Source: SIG603 sp964369415 (GTDB lineage Bacteria; Bacillota; Clostridia; Oscillospirales; Acutalibacteraceae). Taken from it: a stretch of 64,000 nucleotides of DNA. Positions 34,426-43,929 of this stretch are shown one piece after another. A model generated the notes under the pieces. It worked only from the letters and a program-made list of their open reading frames with translations. It was not told where the DNA came from and ran no database searches. A program made the position numbers and the translations under genes. Position 1 is the stretch's first letter, and each line of letters starts with the position of its first letter. The stretch lies in contig CAYJFP010000004.1 of the NCBI GenBank assembly GCA_964369415.1, forward strand, positions 1 to 64,000, in the 5' to 3' direction.

Positions 34426-34612
34426 GATTATGAAAAAATTATTAATTTACAATTCTTCTTTTTCATTTATAATAGTCAATATAGTTATTTGTATAAAAAA
34501 TTATTATTTTTAAGTGAAAATATAGTAAACACATATAAATAACATTAACTTTTCTACAATTTTTTTATTAATTTGTTGAATATTTTACTAAAGTAATGAA
34601 AGGTGTATTATT

Positions 34613-35437
34613 ATGAAAAAATTACCAGTAGCAGTTCAAGTTTATTCAGTTAGAGATTTAGCGGAAAAAGATTTTTATTCTACTATGAAAGAAATCAAAG
34701 AAATGGGATATGACGGTGTAGAACTCGCAGGATTTTACTCCTGTGCCCCTACATTTATCAAGGAAACTCTCTTAGATTTAGGCTTAGTAGCGGTTTCTGC
34801 CCATGTACCATATGGTGAGCTTACTGCCGATATAGATAAGGTTATCGCAGATTATAAAGAAATCGGAGTGTCCTTCATAGCCGTTCCATATCTTGAAGAT
34901 GACGATAGACCAGCTGGAAAAAACTTTGAAGAAACACTTAAAACCATAGCCGAAATCGGAAAAAAATTAAAAGAGAACGGTATTCAGCTTGTATACCACA
35001 ATCACGACTTTGAATTTGTCAAAATGGAAGACGGCAGATACGGCCTTGACACTATTTACGAGACCATCGACAGCGATTATTTACAAACTGAAATTGACAC
35101 TTGTTGGGTAAATGTTTCAGGAGTGAATCCACCTGATTATATCATGAAGTACAAAGACAGGGCGCCTATCGTTCACCTTAAAGATTATATCAAAGAGGGT
35201 GACCCTTCAAATATGTATGAATTAATAGGCTTAGAAGAAGAAAAGAAGGAACAAACGGGTAAATTTGAGTTTCGTCCTGTAGGTTCAGGCATTCAAAACT
35301 TCCCGCCAATTTTAGAGGCAGCTGTTAACGCTGGTGCGAAGTGGGTTGTAGTCGAACAAGACTTCCACTATGATGGAATCTCACCAATGGAGAATATAAG
35401 AAAAAGCCGTGAATATCTAAAATCACTCGGCTGGTAA
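34613..35437 (+). CDS. Sugar phosphate isomerase/epimerase (xylose-isomerase-like TIM barrel)
   Basis: A 274-residue AP-endonuclease-2-type TIM barrel. Metal and active-site residues fall in QLVYHNHDFEF, EIDTCWVNVSG, IVHLKDY and VVVEQDFHYD. Members isomerise or epimerise keto sugars and inosose-type cyclitols, so a catabolic step on an imported sugar or polyol is likely. Ribosome binding site AAAGGTG. First gene of a five-gene operon with a dehydrogenase and an ABC importer, divergent from an AraC regulator. Substrate not predictable. Confidence 0.85.
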   Translation: MKKLPVAVQVYSVRDLAEKDFYSTMKEIKEMGYDGVELAGFYSCAPTFIKETLLDLGLVAVSAHVPYGELTADIDKVIADYKEIGVSFIAVPYLEDDDRPAGKNFEETLKTIAEIGKKLKENGIQLVYHNHDFEFVKMEDGRYGLDTIYETIDSDYLQTEIDTCWVNVSGVNPPDYIMKYKDRAPIVHLKDYIKEGDPSNMYELIGLEEEKKEQTGKFEFRPVGSGIQNFPPILEAAVNAGAKWVVVEQDFHYDGISPMENIRKSREYLKSLGW

Positions 35438-35454
35438 TTTAAGGAGGAATAGTC

Positions 35455-36420
35455 ATGAAAGCGATAGTTACAGTTGCACCAAAACAAAGTGTAGTAAAAG
35501 AAATAGACGAACCAATTATTCACGACAATGGCATAAAAGTAAAAATGAAATACTGTGGTGTTTGCCATTCAGAGCATTATGACTGGGCAAACAAAGCAGG
35601 CGCCTATGGACATGAGCCTTTAGGTTATGTTGTCGAAACCGGCAAAAACGTCACTAATTTTAAAGTAGGCGACCGTGTAAGTGGTCTATGGGGAAATACT
35701 CTACCCGGTTCTGGCGCAATGGTTGAATATATGGTTTTAGATGAAGCTAGTGATTTAATCATTAAGCTTCCTGATAATGTTAGAGATGAAGACATCGTGG
35801 TCGAGCCACTTTCTTGTATGTTCAGTGCTGTAAGCAAGGCTAGATGCAGTATGCCTGGAACAAGAGTTGCAGTCGTAGGATGCGGATATATGGGCTGTGG
35901 CGCTATTAGTCTATTAAAGCTTAGAGGCTGTTATGTAGTCGCTGTTGACATAAGAGAATCAGCAAGACAAGATGCCTTAAAATACGGACACGCCGATGAA
36001 GCAATAACCCCTGAAGAGGCCTTGGATAAGTATTATGAGTCCTTTGAATGTGTTATGGAATGGGCTGAAAACAATGAATCACTCGAAACAGCCATTAAAC
36101 TTGTCAAAATGTGTGGACAATTATGCGTAGGAGCATATCACACAGGACCTAAAAGAGCGCTTGACATGGAGTGTTTGGGCGTAAAAGCGATTGAACTTTT
36201 GAACACTCATCCCAGAGAGAGAGAATTGTCTGAAAAAGGTGCTATAAACGCTGTGGAAATGCTTAAAACGGGCGCATGGGACTACAAAGGTGTTCCGACT
36301 ATGATTTATCCCGTTTCAAAATTTGACCTAGCTCAAGAAGAGATGGACACAAAATACGGTCATCATATGAAATCACTTATTGATATGGAAATGCTGGATG
36401 GAGATCCATACATGGTATAA
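35455..36420 (+). CDS. Zinc-binding medium-chain alcohol/polyol dehydrogenase
   Basis: A 321-residue MDR-superfamily oxidoreductase. The catalytic zinc ligands are in YCGVCHSEHYDW and GAYGHEPLG, and the dinucleotide motif VAVVGCGYMGCGA is near residue 140. The lobe carrying four structural-zinc cysteines found in many ADHs is absent, making the protein shorter than typical (about 345). It would oxidise a sugar or polyol alcohol with NAD(P). It starts 17 bases after the isomerase gene, with AAGGAGG as ribosome binding site. Confidence 0.85.
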   Translation: MKAIVTVAPKQSVVKEIDEPIIHDNGIKVKMKYCGVCHSEHYDWANKAGAYGHEPLGYVVETGKNVTNFKVGDRVSGLWGNTLPGSGAMVEYMVLDEASDLIIKLPDNVRDEDIVVEPLSCMFSAVSKARCSMPGTRVAVVGCGYMGCGAISLLKLRGCYVVAVDIRESARQDALKYGHADEAITPEEALDKYYESFECVMEWAENNESLETAIKLVKMCGQLCVGAYHTGPKRALDMECLGVKAIELLNTHPRERELSEKGAINAVEMLKTGAWDYKGVPTMIYPVSKFDLAQEEMDTKYGHHMKSLIDMEMLDGDPYMV

Positions 36421-36456
36421 TTTAGCCGCCAAATCAACCGAAAGGAGATTCGTATC

Positions 36457-37365
36457 TTGACAAAATTCAAACGATTCATCGATAAGTACACCCCAATAAT
36501 TATGCTTGCTCCTGCGATAATCGGACTTTTAGTCATCACTGTTTACCCAAGCCTTGACTCAATATTCCTATCTTTTACGGACAAGTCACTATTAAAGCCT
36601 AACACCGATTTTATATGGTTTGAAAATTATATAGAAGTCCTTACAGACCCTGAAATTTATCAAACTATACTCAATACCCTTTTATTTGCAGGTTTATCTC
36701 TATTTTTAGGAGCTTCTTTTGCAATGTTAATTGCAGTTGAGCTTAATAAAAAGTATTTTGGACGAACATTTTTTAGATCTATCTTTTTAGCTCCTTGGGT
36801 AACTCCTCCTCTAGTTACTGCGGCGATTTGGCAAATACTCTTTAGTGAAACATTCAGCCCGATTAGTGGAATTTTAATGGAGTGGGGCATAATTGATACA
36901 CCTATAAAATTTTTAGGAGTATCCGAGCCTTTATTCGGATTTATCCCTATCCCCTTAATATCCATTATCATCATTAATGTTTGGTCTATTTTCCCATTTA
37001 TGATGGTTATGTTCCTTGCAGCACTACAAACTATCCCGCAGGAAATCATGGAAGCAGCCGAGGTAGACGGAGCAACAAAGACACAACGCTTTTTTAAGAT
37101 TACCTTACCATGTCTTATGCCCATTATCGAAACCACACTTTTACTACAATTCATCTGGCAGTTTAACAACTTTAATATCAGCTATCTTGTTACAAAAGGT
37201 GGTCCACTTAATTCTACAATGGTTATGGCCGTTAATGTTTACACCGAATCTTTCATTAACTTTAACTACGGATACGGCGCTTCTATCAGCGTTGTAATGA
37301 TGTTAATTATTTTGGGCCCTGCACTTTGGTATTTAAAGAAAACCATGAAGCAAAATGCTTTGTGA
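36457..37365 (+). CDS. Carbohydrate ABC transporter permease (MalF/UgpA type)
   Basis: A 302-residue integral membrane permease with about six helices and the cytoplasmic EAA loop EAAEVDGATKTQRFFKITLP near residue 205, which docks the ATPase. TTG start nine bases after AAAGGAG. Paired with the following MalG-type permease and a lipoprotein-anchored binding protein. No ATPase is encoded in the operon. Confidence 0.92.
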   Translation: MTKFKRFIDKYTPIIMLAPAIIGLLVITVYPSLDSIFLSFTDKSLLKPNTDFIWFENYIEVLTDPEIYQTILNTLLFAGLSLFLGASFAMLIAVELNKKYFGRTFFRSIFLAPWVTPPLVTAAIWQILFSETFSPISGILMEWGIIDTPIKFLGVSEPLFGFIPIPLISIIIINVWSIFPFMMVMFLAALQTIPQEIMEAAEVDGATKTQRFFKITLPCLMPIIETTLLLQFIWQFNNFNISYLVTKGGPLNSTMVMAVNVYTESFINFNYGYGASISVVMMLIILGPALWYLKKTMKQNAL

Positions 37366-37381
37366 GAAGGAGGAATAGAAT

Positions 37382-38233
37382 ATGAGAAAAAAATCCACCA
37401 TAATACTAGATGCAGTTCGTCACTGGGCAATAATGATTTTTGCTTCCATTTTTGTTCTATTTCCTTATTACTGGATGATACTTACCTCTTTAAAGCCAAG
37501 AGAAGAAGTCATGCAGTCTCCTCCAACTTGGATTCCTGAATTTTTAGATTTTAACAACTACGTCCAAGTTTGGGAACAGCTTCCACTGATGACTTACCTT
37601 ACAAACTCATTGTTTGTTGCGGCTTGCACAACGATTATCGCACTTGTTTTCGCTTCTTTTTGCGGTTACAGTATCAGTAGGTATGTCATGAGAAAACCAC
37701 AGAGAATAACAACGGCTATCGTCATTTTCTCTCAGTTAATACCAGGTGTTTTACCTTTTATTTCCTTCTATTTTATAATGTTCAACGCAGGTTTAACTAA
37801 TACATATCAAGGCTTGATTATTGCATATTCAGTTTGGGCAATACCATTTTGTACACTTATGATGAAGAGCTATTTTACTCAGGCAATACCGACAGCACTT
37901 GAAGAAAGTGCAACTTTAGACGGCTGTTCAAGGTTCGGTGTATTCTTTAGGATAGCTATTCCGATTTCTATTCCAGGTCTTGTCGCTACGGCTATCTTTT
38001 CGTTTATTTTAGCTTGGAATGAGTTCATGTGGGCGAGTGTAATGCTTACTAGCAATGACATGAAACCAGCTTCTGTAGGAATTTACGATTTCATCGGTCA
38101 ATACGGTGCAAACTCTAATATTTCAATGACTATGACAGCCGCCGTTATGATTACGATTCCGGCAATAATATTCTTCTCGTTCTTACAGAAATATCTAATC
38201 AGCGGACTTTCAGCAGGTGCTGTAAAAGGATAA
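37382..38233 (+). CDS. Carbohydrate ABC transporter permease (MalG/UgpE type)
   Basis: A 283-residue inner permease with six predicted helices. The EAA-type loop is EESATLDGCSRFGVFFRIAIP near residue 178, and the N-terminal segment FPYYWMILTSLKPREEV is typical of the family. Ribosome binding site AAGGAGG. Forms the channel together with the preceding permease. Confidence 0.92.
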   Translation: MRKKSTIILDAVRHWAIMIFASIFVLFPYYWMILTSLKPREEVMQSPPTWIPEFLDFNNYVQVWEQLPLMTYLTNSLFVAACTTIIALVFASFCGYSISRYVMRKPQRITTAIVIFSQLIPGVLPFISFYFIMFNAGLTNTYQGLIIAYSVWAIPFCTLMMKSYFTQAIPTALEESATLDGCSRFGVFFRIAIPISIPGLVATAIFSFILAWNEFMWASVMLTSNDMKPASVGIYDFIGQYGANSNISMTMTAAVMITIPAIIFFSFLQKYLISGLSAGAVKG

Positions 38234-38287
38234 AGTCAAAAATATAATTTAAATAACACAACATTTAATTTGAAAAGGAGAAAAATC

Positions 38288-39691
38288 ATGAAAAAAGCAA
38301 AAAAACTTTTTGGTCTACTTATGGCTTCCCTAATGGTCGTTTCTTTAGCAGCTTGTTCTGCTGCTCCATCAAGCAGCTCGTCTACCGCTTCTACAGCAGA
38401 TTCATCAGAAAGCAGTGCTCCTGAGAGCAGTGAAGAAGCATCTTCTGAAGCTACTGGCGGTGATTTGGACGGAAAGACCATCACATTTACTATGCAAAAA
38501 TATGGTAGTGATCCATCTGCACAAGATAACGCTTTAAAAGAAATTACAGCAAGATTTAAAGAAGAGACAGGCATAACAGTTGAATATTCATTAATCGACT
38601 GGGGTCAAGCACTAACAAAACTTACTCTTGCAAGCACAGGCGGCGAAGCTCCTGACGTCGCAGACGTATTCTTTACAGCTTCTATCGTTCAAATGGGTAA
38701 CGGCCAATATGGTCCTATGGACATTACAGAAATTTATGAGGAACTAGGCGGCGACGACGCTTATTTCTCGGCTGCTATCGAAGAAGTTAAGCATAATGGC
38801 GGAGTCTATGGTATTCCATGGCGTATGGATACAAGAGGCATGCTTTATAACACCGCTCACTTTGAAGAAGCTGGCATAACTGAAATCCCAACTACTTATG
38901 ACGAGCTTATCGAAGTTGCAAAACAACTTACAGTAACAGATGAAAACGGCAATATCACTCGTTCAGGTGCTGTTCTTCCTGTAAGTGGAACACGTCTAGA
39001 CCAAGGTTGGTTCGGACTATTAGCAGGACACGAAGGAAGCATAATGAATGAGGGTTATACTGAGTTTACATTTAACAGCCAAGCTGGTCTTGACTCGCTT
39101 CAATTCATGTATGACTTAGTTAACGTTCATAAGGTTTGCACAACAGCCATACTAGACCCATCATTTGACTCAAGCACTGAGTTCTTAGCTGAAAAAGCTT
39201 CAATCATCTTAGGCTCAAATGCCGATATCAGAACAACTGCTGAGGCACAAGCTCCTCAAATGGTTGAAAATCTAGCTATGGCTCCAATGCCAAGCCTTAC
39301 AGGTGAAGGCGTCTCTTCTATCGCTTTTGCTGCTCCAATTTCTATCATGCAAACTACTGAAGAGTACGAAGCTTCCGCTGAATGGGTTAAATACTTCTGC
39401 TCGCCTGAAGTTCAACTTGAATTCTGCTCAGCAGTTAACCTTATTAACTCTAATATCGAAGTTATGTCTCAACCATATTACACTGATGATCCACTTATGG
39501 TGGCTATGACTGAACAAGCTTCAAGAGCTATTCAAGGCGACCCACAAATAAGCACATGGAGCCAAATTGACGCTTTCCCAGACGGACCTATCAACTCAAT
39601 GTGTACAAATGTTATGGCTGGAAATGATATTCAAGGCGAACTTGACGCTTGTCTATCTGAAGCTTTAGAAATTTTTGAAGATGCACAATAA
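38288..39691 (+). CDS. Extracellular sugar-binding lipoprotein of the ABC transporter
   Basis: A 467-residue family 1 solute-binding protein. The N-terminal signal carries the lipobox LAAC with the lipidated Cys at residue 23, followed by a Ser/Glu-rich flexible tether (about 25-60). The mature domain begins DGKTITFTMQKYGSDPSAQD and contains typical sugar-binder motifs (FKEETGITVEY, YGIPWRMDTRGMLYN). The start is the ATG behind AAAAGGAG; the TTG six codons upstream overlaps that site. It captures an oligosaccharide or polyol and delivers it to the two permeases. Confidence 0.93.
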   Translation: MKKAKKLFGLLMASLMVVSLAACSAAPSSSSSTASTADSSESSAPESSEEASSEATGGDLDGKTITFTMQKYGSDPSAQDNALKEITARFKEETGITVEYSLIDWGQALTKLTLASTGGEAPDVADVFFTASIVQMGNGQYGPMDITEIYEELGGDDAYFSAAIEEVKHNGGVYGIPWRMDTRGMLYNTAHFEEAGITEIPTTYDELIEVAKQLTVTDENGNITRSGAVLPVSGTRLDQGWFGLLAGHEGSIMNEGYTEFTFNSQAGLDSLQFMYDLVNVHKVCTTAILDPSFDSSTEFLAEKASIILGSNADIRTTAEAQAPQMVENLAMAPMPSLTGEGVSSIAFAAPISIMQTTEEYEASAEWVKYFCSPEVQLEFCSAVNLINSNIEVMSQPYYTDDPLMVAMTEQASRAIQGDPQISTWSQIDAFPDGPINSMCTNVMAGNDIQGELDACLSEALEIFEDAQ

Positions 39692-39733
39692 GGAAAAACT
39701 AAACTGAAAAACTGTTATTTAAATTATTTGACA

Positions 39734-39765
39734 AGAAGCTGTGGTGAATTATCACCACAGCTTCT
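39734..39765 (+). terminator. Terminator of the sugar operon
   Basis: Perfect 14-bp stem AGAAGCTGTGGTGA/TCACCACAGCTTCT, loop ATTA, followed by ATATTTTT. Confidence 0.88.
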
Positions 39766-39783
39766 ATATTTTTGCAAAACCTA

Positions 39784-39812
39784 TTGACAATTAAACAATA
39801 TGATATTATAAT
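39784..39812 (+). promoter_or_regulatory. Promoter of the SPFH gene
   Basis: TTGACA (39784-39789) and TATAAT (39807-39812), 17-base spacer: a perfect consensus promoter. Confidence 0.82.
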
Positions 39813-39845
39813 GATATCACAATAATATTAAAAGGAGCGATTAAC

Positions 39846-40865
39846 ATGACAGAAAAATCTTTTAAAGCAGCGAACGGACTTGTCGTATTGATACTTACTA
39901 TTTTGCTTTACTTAGCAGCTATAGGAGGAGTCATTTTTGGTGCGATGAATATGGTAGAACACAGCTGGGGAATCCTATTATTTGTAATCTCATTATTATA
40001 CTTAGTGACAGGTTGGATTGCATTTATAGGCATTAAAATTCTCGAACCACAAGAGGCTATGGTTTTAACTCTTTTTGGCAAATACATAGGAACATTAAAG
40101 GGAGAGGGAATTTACTTTGTGAATCCGTTTTGTAGCAGTGTAAATCCAGCACATGAGACCAAACTTAGACAAAGTGGAGACGTTGCCGAAAAAAAGAGCA
40201 TCACTTCTATTACGGGTGTTTCACTTCAAGGAAATATCGATTTATCAATCAACAAAAAAATTACACTTAAAGCAACTACATTAAACAACAACAAGCAAAA
40301 AATCAACGACTGTCTCGGAAACCCTGTAGAAATTTCTATAGCGGTTATTTGGAAAGTTGTAGACACTGCTAAAGCTGTATTCAATGTCGAAAATTATAAA
40401 GAATTTCTCTCTTTACAGTGTGATGCCTCTCTTAGAAATATAGTAAGACTATACCCCTATGATATCGCACAAAATATTGATACTACGGGCGATGGCAATC
40501 CTGATGAGGGCTCACTTAGGGCTTCAAGTGAAATCGTAGCAAATCGCATTAAGGAGGAAATTCAAAGCAAAGTAGAATTTGCAGGCCTTGAAGTCGTCGA
40601 AACTAAAATCACCTACTTAGCCTATGCCTCTGAAATAGCCGCTGCAATGCTTCAAAGACAGCAAGCTACTGCCTTAATCGATGCTAAGAAACTTATTGTA
40701 GATGGTGCTGTCGGCATGGTTGAAATGGCGCTTGAAAGAATTGAACAGAACGATGCAATACAGCTTGACGAAGAGCGAAAAGCCGCAATGGTTTCAAACT
40801 TGTTGGTAGTACTTTGCGCGAACAAAGACACTCAGCCTGTGGTAAACTCAGGTAACTTGTACTAA
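39846..40865 (+). CDS. SPFH/Band-7 domain membrane protein
   Basis: A 339-residue protein with two N-terminal transmembrane segments (about 8-30 and 40-62), then an SPFH domain (LEPQEAMVLTLFGKYIGTLKG; about 65-250) and a helical C-terminal part (AAAMLQRQQATALIDAKKLIVDGAVGM). SPFH proteins form membrane-associated oligomeric scaffolds. It is followed 3 bases later by a small ribbon-helix-helix protein, a pairing that recurs in Firmicutes. Consensus promoter and ribosome binding site AAAGGAG. The precise role is unknown. Confidence 0.88.
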   Translation: MTEKSFKAANGLVVLILTILLYLAAIGGVIFGAMNMVEHSWGILLFVISLLYLVTGWIAFIGIKILEPQEAMVLTLFGKYIGTLKGEGIYFVNPFCSSVNPAHETKLRQSGDVAEKKSITSITGVSLQGNIDLSINKKITLKATTLNNNKQKINDCLGNPVEISIAVIWKVVDTAKAVFNVENYKEFLSLQCDASLRNIVRLYPYDIAQNIDTTGDGNPDEGSLRASSEIVANRIKEEIQSKVEFAGLEVVETKITYLAYASEIAAAMLQRQQATALIDAKKLIVDGAVGMVEMALERIEQNDAIQLDEERKAAMVSNLLVVLCANKDTQPVVNSGNLY

Positions 40866-40868
40866 AAT

Positions 40869-41066
40869 ATGGCAGATAAAAAACAAATTCCGTTAAGGCT
40901 TTCTACAAAGCTATACAACCAAATCGCCTCATGGGCAGAAGACGACTTTCGCTCGGTAAACGGGCAGATAGAATACCTACTTTCAGAATGTGTCAAGCAA
41001 AGAAAGAAAAATGGTAAATACGTGCCGCATGATTTAGATGAAGACCTTGACATAGACATAAAATAA
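40869..41066 (+). CDS. Arc-like ribbon-helix-helix protein
   Basis: A 65-residue protein with the Arc/MetJ pattern: strand IPLRLSTKLYNQI followed by helices SWAEDDFRSVNGQIEYLL, then a charged tail. It is translationally linked to the SPFH gene. RHH proteins bind DNA as dimers, but a small partner protein for the SPFH scaffold is also possible. No toxin gene is beside it. Confidence 0.75.
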   Translation: MADKKQIPLRLSTKLYNQIASWAEDDFRSVNGQIEYLLSECVKQRKKNGKYVPHDLDEDLDIDIK

Positions 41067-41087
41067 AGCTGGTCTAATTCACCAACT

Positions 41088-41117
41088 AAAAACACCCTAG
41101 CAAGGGTGTTTTTTTGC
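41088..41117 (+). terminator. Terminator of the SPFH-RHH operon
   Basis: AACACCCT, loop AGCA, AGGGTGTT, followed by T-run. Confidence 0.88.
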
Positions 41118-41168
41118 GACTCGTCACCAATAAATTTTATAACGCAGCCAAAACAATTTTAAGCATAG

Positions 41169-41206
41169 AAAAACCCCAATACACAAAAATGCGTATTGGG
41201 GTTTTT
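41169..41206 (-). terminator. Terminator of tRNA-Arg
   Basis: Perfect 14-bp stem AAAAACCCCAATAC/GTATTGGGGTTTTT directly downstream of the tRNA on the minus strand. Confidence 0.88.
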
Positions 41207-41210
41207 CGAC

Positions 41211-41287
41211 TGGCACGCCGTGAGGGATTCGAACCCCCGACCTTTTGGTTCGTAGCCAAACACTCTATCCGGCTGAGCTAACGGCGC
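41211..41287 (-). tRNA. tRNA-Arg (anticodon ACG)
   Basis: Minus-strand cloverleaf with acceptor GCGCCGT, D-arm, anticodon stem TTTGG/CCAAA with loop CTACGAA (anticodon ACG, read as inosine-CG for CGN codons), T-arm with GGTTCGAATCC and an encoded CCA end. The acceptor closes with a G-U pair. It is a single-gene unit with its own terminator. Confidence 0.96.
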
Positions 41288-41374
41288 ATATAAGCTATAA
41301 CAAACTATCATGATATAGCTTAACTATTATATTACAAAGAAAGACATAAGTCAAGTTTTTTATGCATTTTATTT

Positions 41375-43708
41375 TTATAACTCATATTTCTTCTTCATCT
41401 TTTCAACAAGTAAGAATGTCGAAACAATTTTTGCAAGATACAAAACGCTATTTACTTCCTTCTCGCTCCAAATCCTATTTTTAGTGCAATCATCAAGACC
41501 TAAAAATAAGGTTACATTCTCTCCTGACTTTATTTGTGCGTGTAAGAACGATTTAATTCCCTGATCATCCATTAATTTGTAGGTGTCGGTGTCTTTAAAA
41601 ATCCCTAAGTCATTGCTATAAATTATTCCGTCACCTCTAGCACCAGTAAAAAATTCTTTCAACACCTCATATGGTATGTTTTGCAAATTACCTATTTCTG
41701 CAGAAATGCCTGTATTCACCCATTCGTAGGTATTGTGATAAGTCTTTCCATCATCAAAAGTCTCAAAAATATAACTCCTGTCGGCATCATACTTTTTACC
41801 CCAGTGCTGTAAAAACGCTTGAACCGACGTCTTAAAATCTTTTGCTTCATACAAAAGATTGAACGCAGTCGAAACTATCTCAGAATCAAAATACGAACTA
41901 GCAATTCTATTTGCATTTTCAAGCACTGCAAGATTCCTCATAGTGCCAACACGAAGTGTTTCACTATAAAAAGTATAGCAGTCTTTACCCTTTAATTTTG
42001 ATTGATAAAGCGCCTTATCTGCACATTTATAAAGCTCTTCATAAGTATTTCCATGAAGAGGATACTTAGAAACGCCTACACTACCTGATATTTTATAAGT
42101 CTTATCCTCTCCTGAATAGGTGTTTTTAAAAGCATTTACTATCACTTCAGCTTTTCTATATAGAATTTTGATAGATTCTATATTCTTAGTAAACACTATG
42201 AATTCATCTCCGCCTATTCTTCCTATGACGTCTTCTTTTCTAAAGCATTTTTTAAGGTTAGACGCCACTTCTGTTAAAACTAAATCCCCAAAATGATGTC
42301 CCAAATTATCATTTACCGATTTAAAATCGTCGATATCCACTATAAAAAGCGCATAAGACTCCTCAGGATTATTTCTTAATATATCTTCAATCATGCTCTC
42401 TGTTGTAACTTTATTATAACAAGAAGTTAAAAGATCTGTTTTGGACTTAACCTCTATTAATTTTTGCTGTGTTATCTCAATTATTTTGCCCACTGCATAT
42501 ACAGGTTTATTTCCTTTTCCGAAAACAACTTTATATATAATTCTACAATAGCTCAACTCACCATCACTTTGTAAAAATCTAATATCCACTGTTTCTGATA
42601 TACCTTTTTTGATATTTTTCATCATATCTTTTAGATACTTTTGATCATCCTTTAATACTCTACCTGTAGATAAAATATGCTCTGGAAAAACCAACACACC
42701 ATCGCTAAACCCAAACACTTCTTTGCCTTTTCCTATATACCTTATCATTGATGTCCTTAAATCTAACGAAAAAAAGCATTCATTCGTAAGCTGTGAAACA
42801 GTGTGCAATAGTATTTTTTCTGATATCTGATTGTGAAAATAATCATCTACCACATCTATCTCATCATCATTTGCAAACTCGCCTCTTAAATCTCTGGTAA
42901 ATCCTGCTACTAAATCATTTCCCGACACATCTTGTGCGCTTATTTTAACAAGCGTAATCTCACAAGGTATTTCCTCTCCATTGAGCTTGCAGTGAAGCCA
43001 TTTAAATCTTTTATATCCATTTTTTAGTGCTTCACCTATGTTTTTCATCGCAAGTGCACTACTAAGCATACCATTTGGCTGATATAAAGGCGACAAATCA
43101 ATAAACCTATCTAAATACTGTTGCTTATCCTCCAGCTCAAAAAGCTTTGCCGCCATTTGATTACACATAATATTTTCATTATAAATATTCCATAAATTAA
43201 GGCATAAGGGTGCCGCATCCAAAATCGCTATAATTTGATTTTGAAATTGCTCTTCTATATTTTGCTGAGCTATATGCGGTCTGTTGTCTTTCACATATGC
43301 CATCATATAATAATTGCCATGACTGTCTTTTATTTCACTTTTTACAAATAAAATTTTCACAGGAACACTATCTCCAGAAGTAGTGCAGTGCATCCATTCA
43401 AATTCATATTCTGACAGTTCATAACCCATATTTAAACTTTCAGAATACTTTTCTATACTTTTTTTACCATCAAGCTGCTTTACCGGAGAGAGCCGCTCAA
43501 AATTGAGTATAAATTCTTCGCTACTTTCACATCCACATAAATGTGCCATGCTTTTATTTGCTGATACTAAAGTAAATCTACTGTCAAAAACACATATACA
43601 ACTAGGAGAATTATCAATTAATTTTAGTATCGATTCACCCTTTATATCTTTAATATTTTCAATCAGATTGTTTAAGTTTAATTGTATATCTTCTTTGCTA
43701 TATCCCAT
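41375..43708 (-). CDS. PAS-PAS-PAS-GGDEF-GAF diguanylate cyclase
   Basis: A 777-residue soluble signalling protein. Three PAS-like domains span about 27-140, 155-280 and 305-410. The GGDEF domain (about 420-580) has FIVDIDDFKSVNDNLGHHFGD, an intact RIGGDEF and an upstream RKED matching the RxxD inhibitory site. A C-terminal GAF-like domain (about 610-775) follows. No EAL domain. It should make c-di-GMP in response to cytoplasmic ligands or redox. Placement of GAF after GGDEF is less common than before it. Monocistronic. Confidence 0.9.
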   Translation of the reverse strand: MGYSKEDIQLNLNNLIENIKDIKGESILKLIDNSPSCICVFDSRFTLVSANKSMAHLCGCESSEEFILNFERLSPVKQLDGKKSIEKYSESLNMGYELSEYEFEWMHCTTSGDSVPVKILFVKSEIKDSHGNYYMMAYVKDNRPHIAQQNIEEQFQNQIIAILDAAPLCLNLWNIYNENIMCNQMAAKLFELEDKQQYLDRFIDLSPLYQPNGMLSSALAMKNIGEALKNGYKRFKWLHCKLNGEEIPCEITLVKISAQDVSGNDLVAGFTRDLRGEFANDDEIDVVDDYFHNQISEKILLHTVSQLTNECFFSLDLRTSMIRYIGKGKEVFGFSDGVLVFPEHILSTGRVLKDDQKYLKDMMKNIKKGISETVDIRFLQSDGELSYCRIIYKVVFGKGNKPVYAVGKIIEITQQKLIEVKSKTDLLTSCYNKVTTESMIEDILRNNPEESYALFIVDIDDFKSVNDNLGHHFGDLVLTEVASNLKKCFRKEDVIGRIGGDEFIVFTKNIESIKILYRKAEVIVNAFKNTYSGEDKTYKISGSVGVSKYPLHGNTYEELYKCADKALYQSKLKGKDCYTFYSETLRVGTMRNLAVLENANRIASSYFDSEIVSTAFNLLYEAKDFKTSVQAFLQHWGKKYDADRSYIFETFDDGKTYHNTYEWVNTGISAEIGNLQNIPYEVLKEFFTGARGDGIIYSNDLGIFKDTDTYKLMDDQGIKSFLHAQIKSGENVTLFLGLDDCTKNRIWSEKEVNSVLYLAKIVSTFLLVEKMKKKYEL

Positions 43709-43823
43709 TTTTGTCTCCTAACTCAACTTTATTATGCATGGAAAATATATTTGCCCAGTATACAACACATTATGTAAAAACTCTATTAATTATCTGAGAC
43801 TTCAATGTGATGTCTTAATGTAT

Positions 43824-43884
43824 TATAAAATACGACTATAAAATACAACTATATCTTGTAAGAATTTAATTTACATGTTATAAT
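43824..43884 (+). promoter_or_regulatory. Promoter of the GNAT gene with adjacent tandem repeat
   Basis: TTGTAA (43856-43861) and TATAAT (43879-43884), 17-base spacer. Directly upstream, TATAAAATACGAC and TATAAAATACAAC form a 13-base tandem repeat (43824-43849) that could be an operator or an UP-like element. Confidence 0.55.
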
Positions 43885-43929
43885 TTGCCTTAAAATAAAG
43901 TAAAAATAATTATTAAGAAGGAATTTTAT

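Noticed and set aside
34263..34612. CcpA cre site in front of the sugar operon
   Set aside because: No stretch matched the cre consensus well enough; the AT-rich background gives many weak resemblances.
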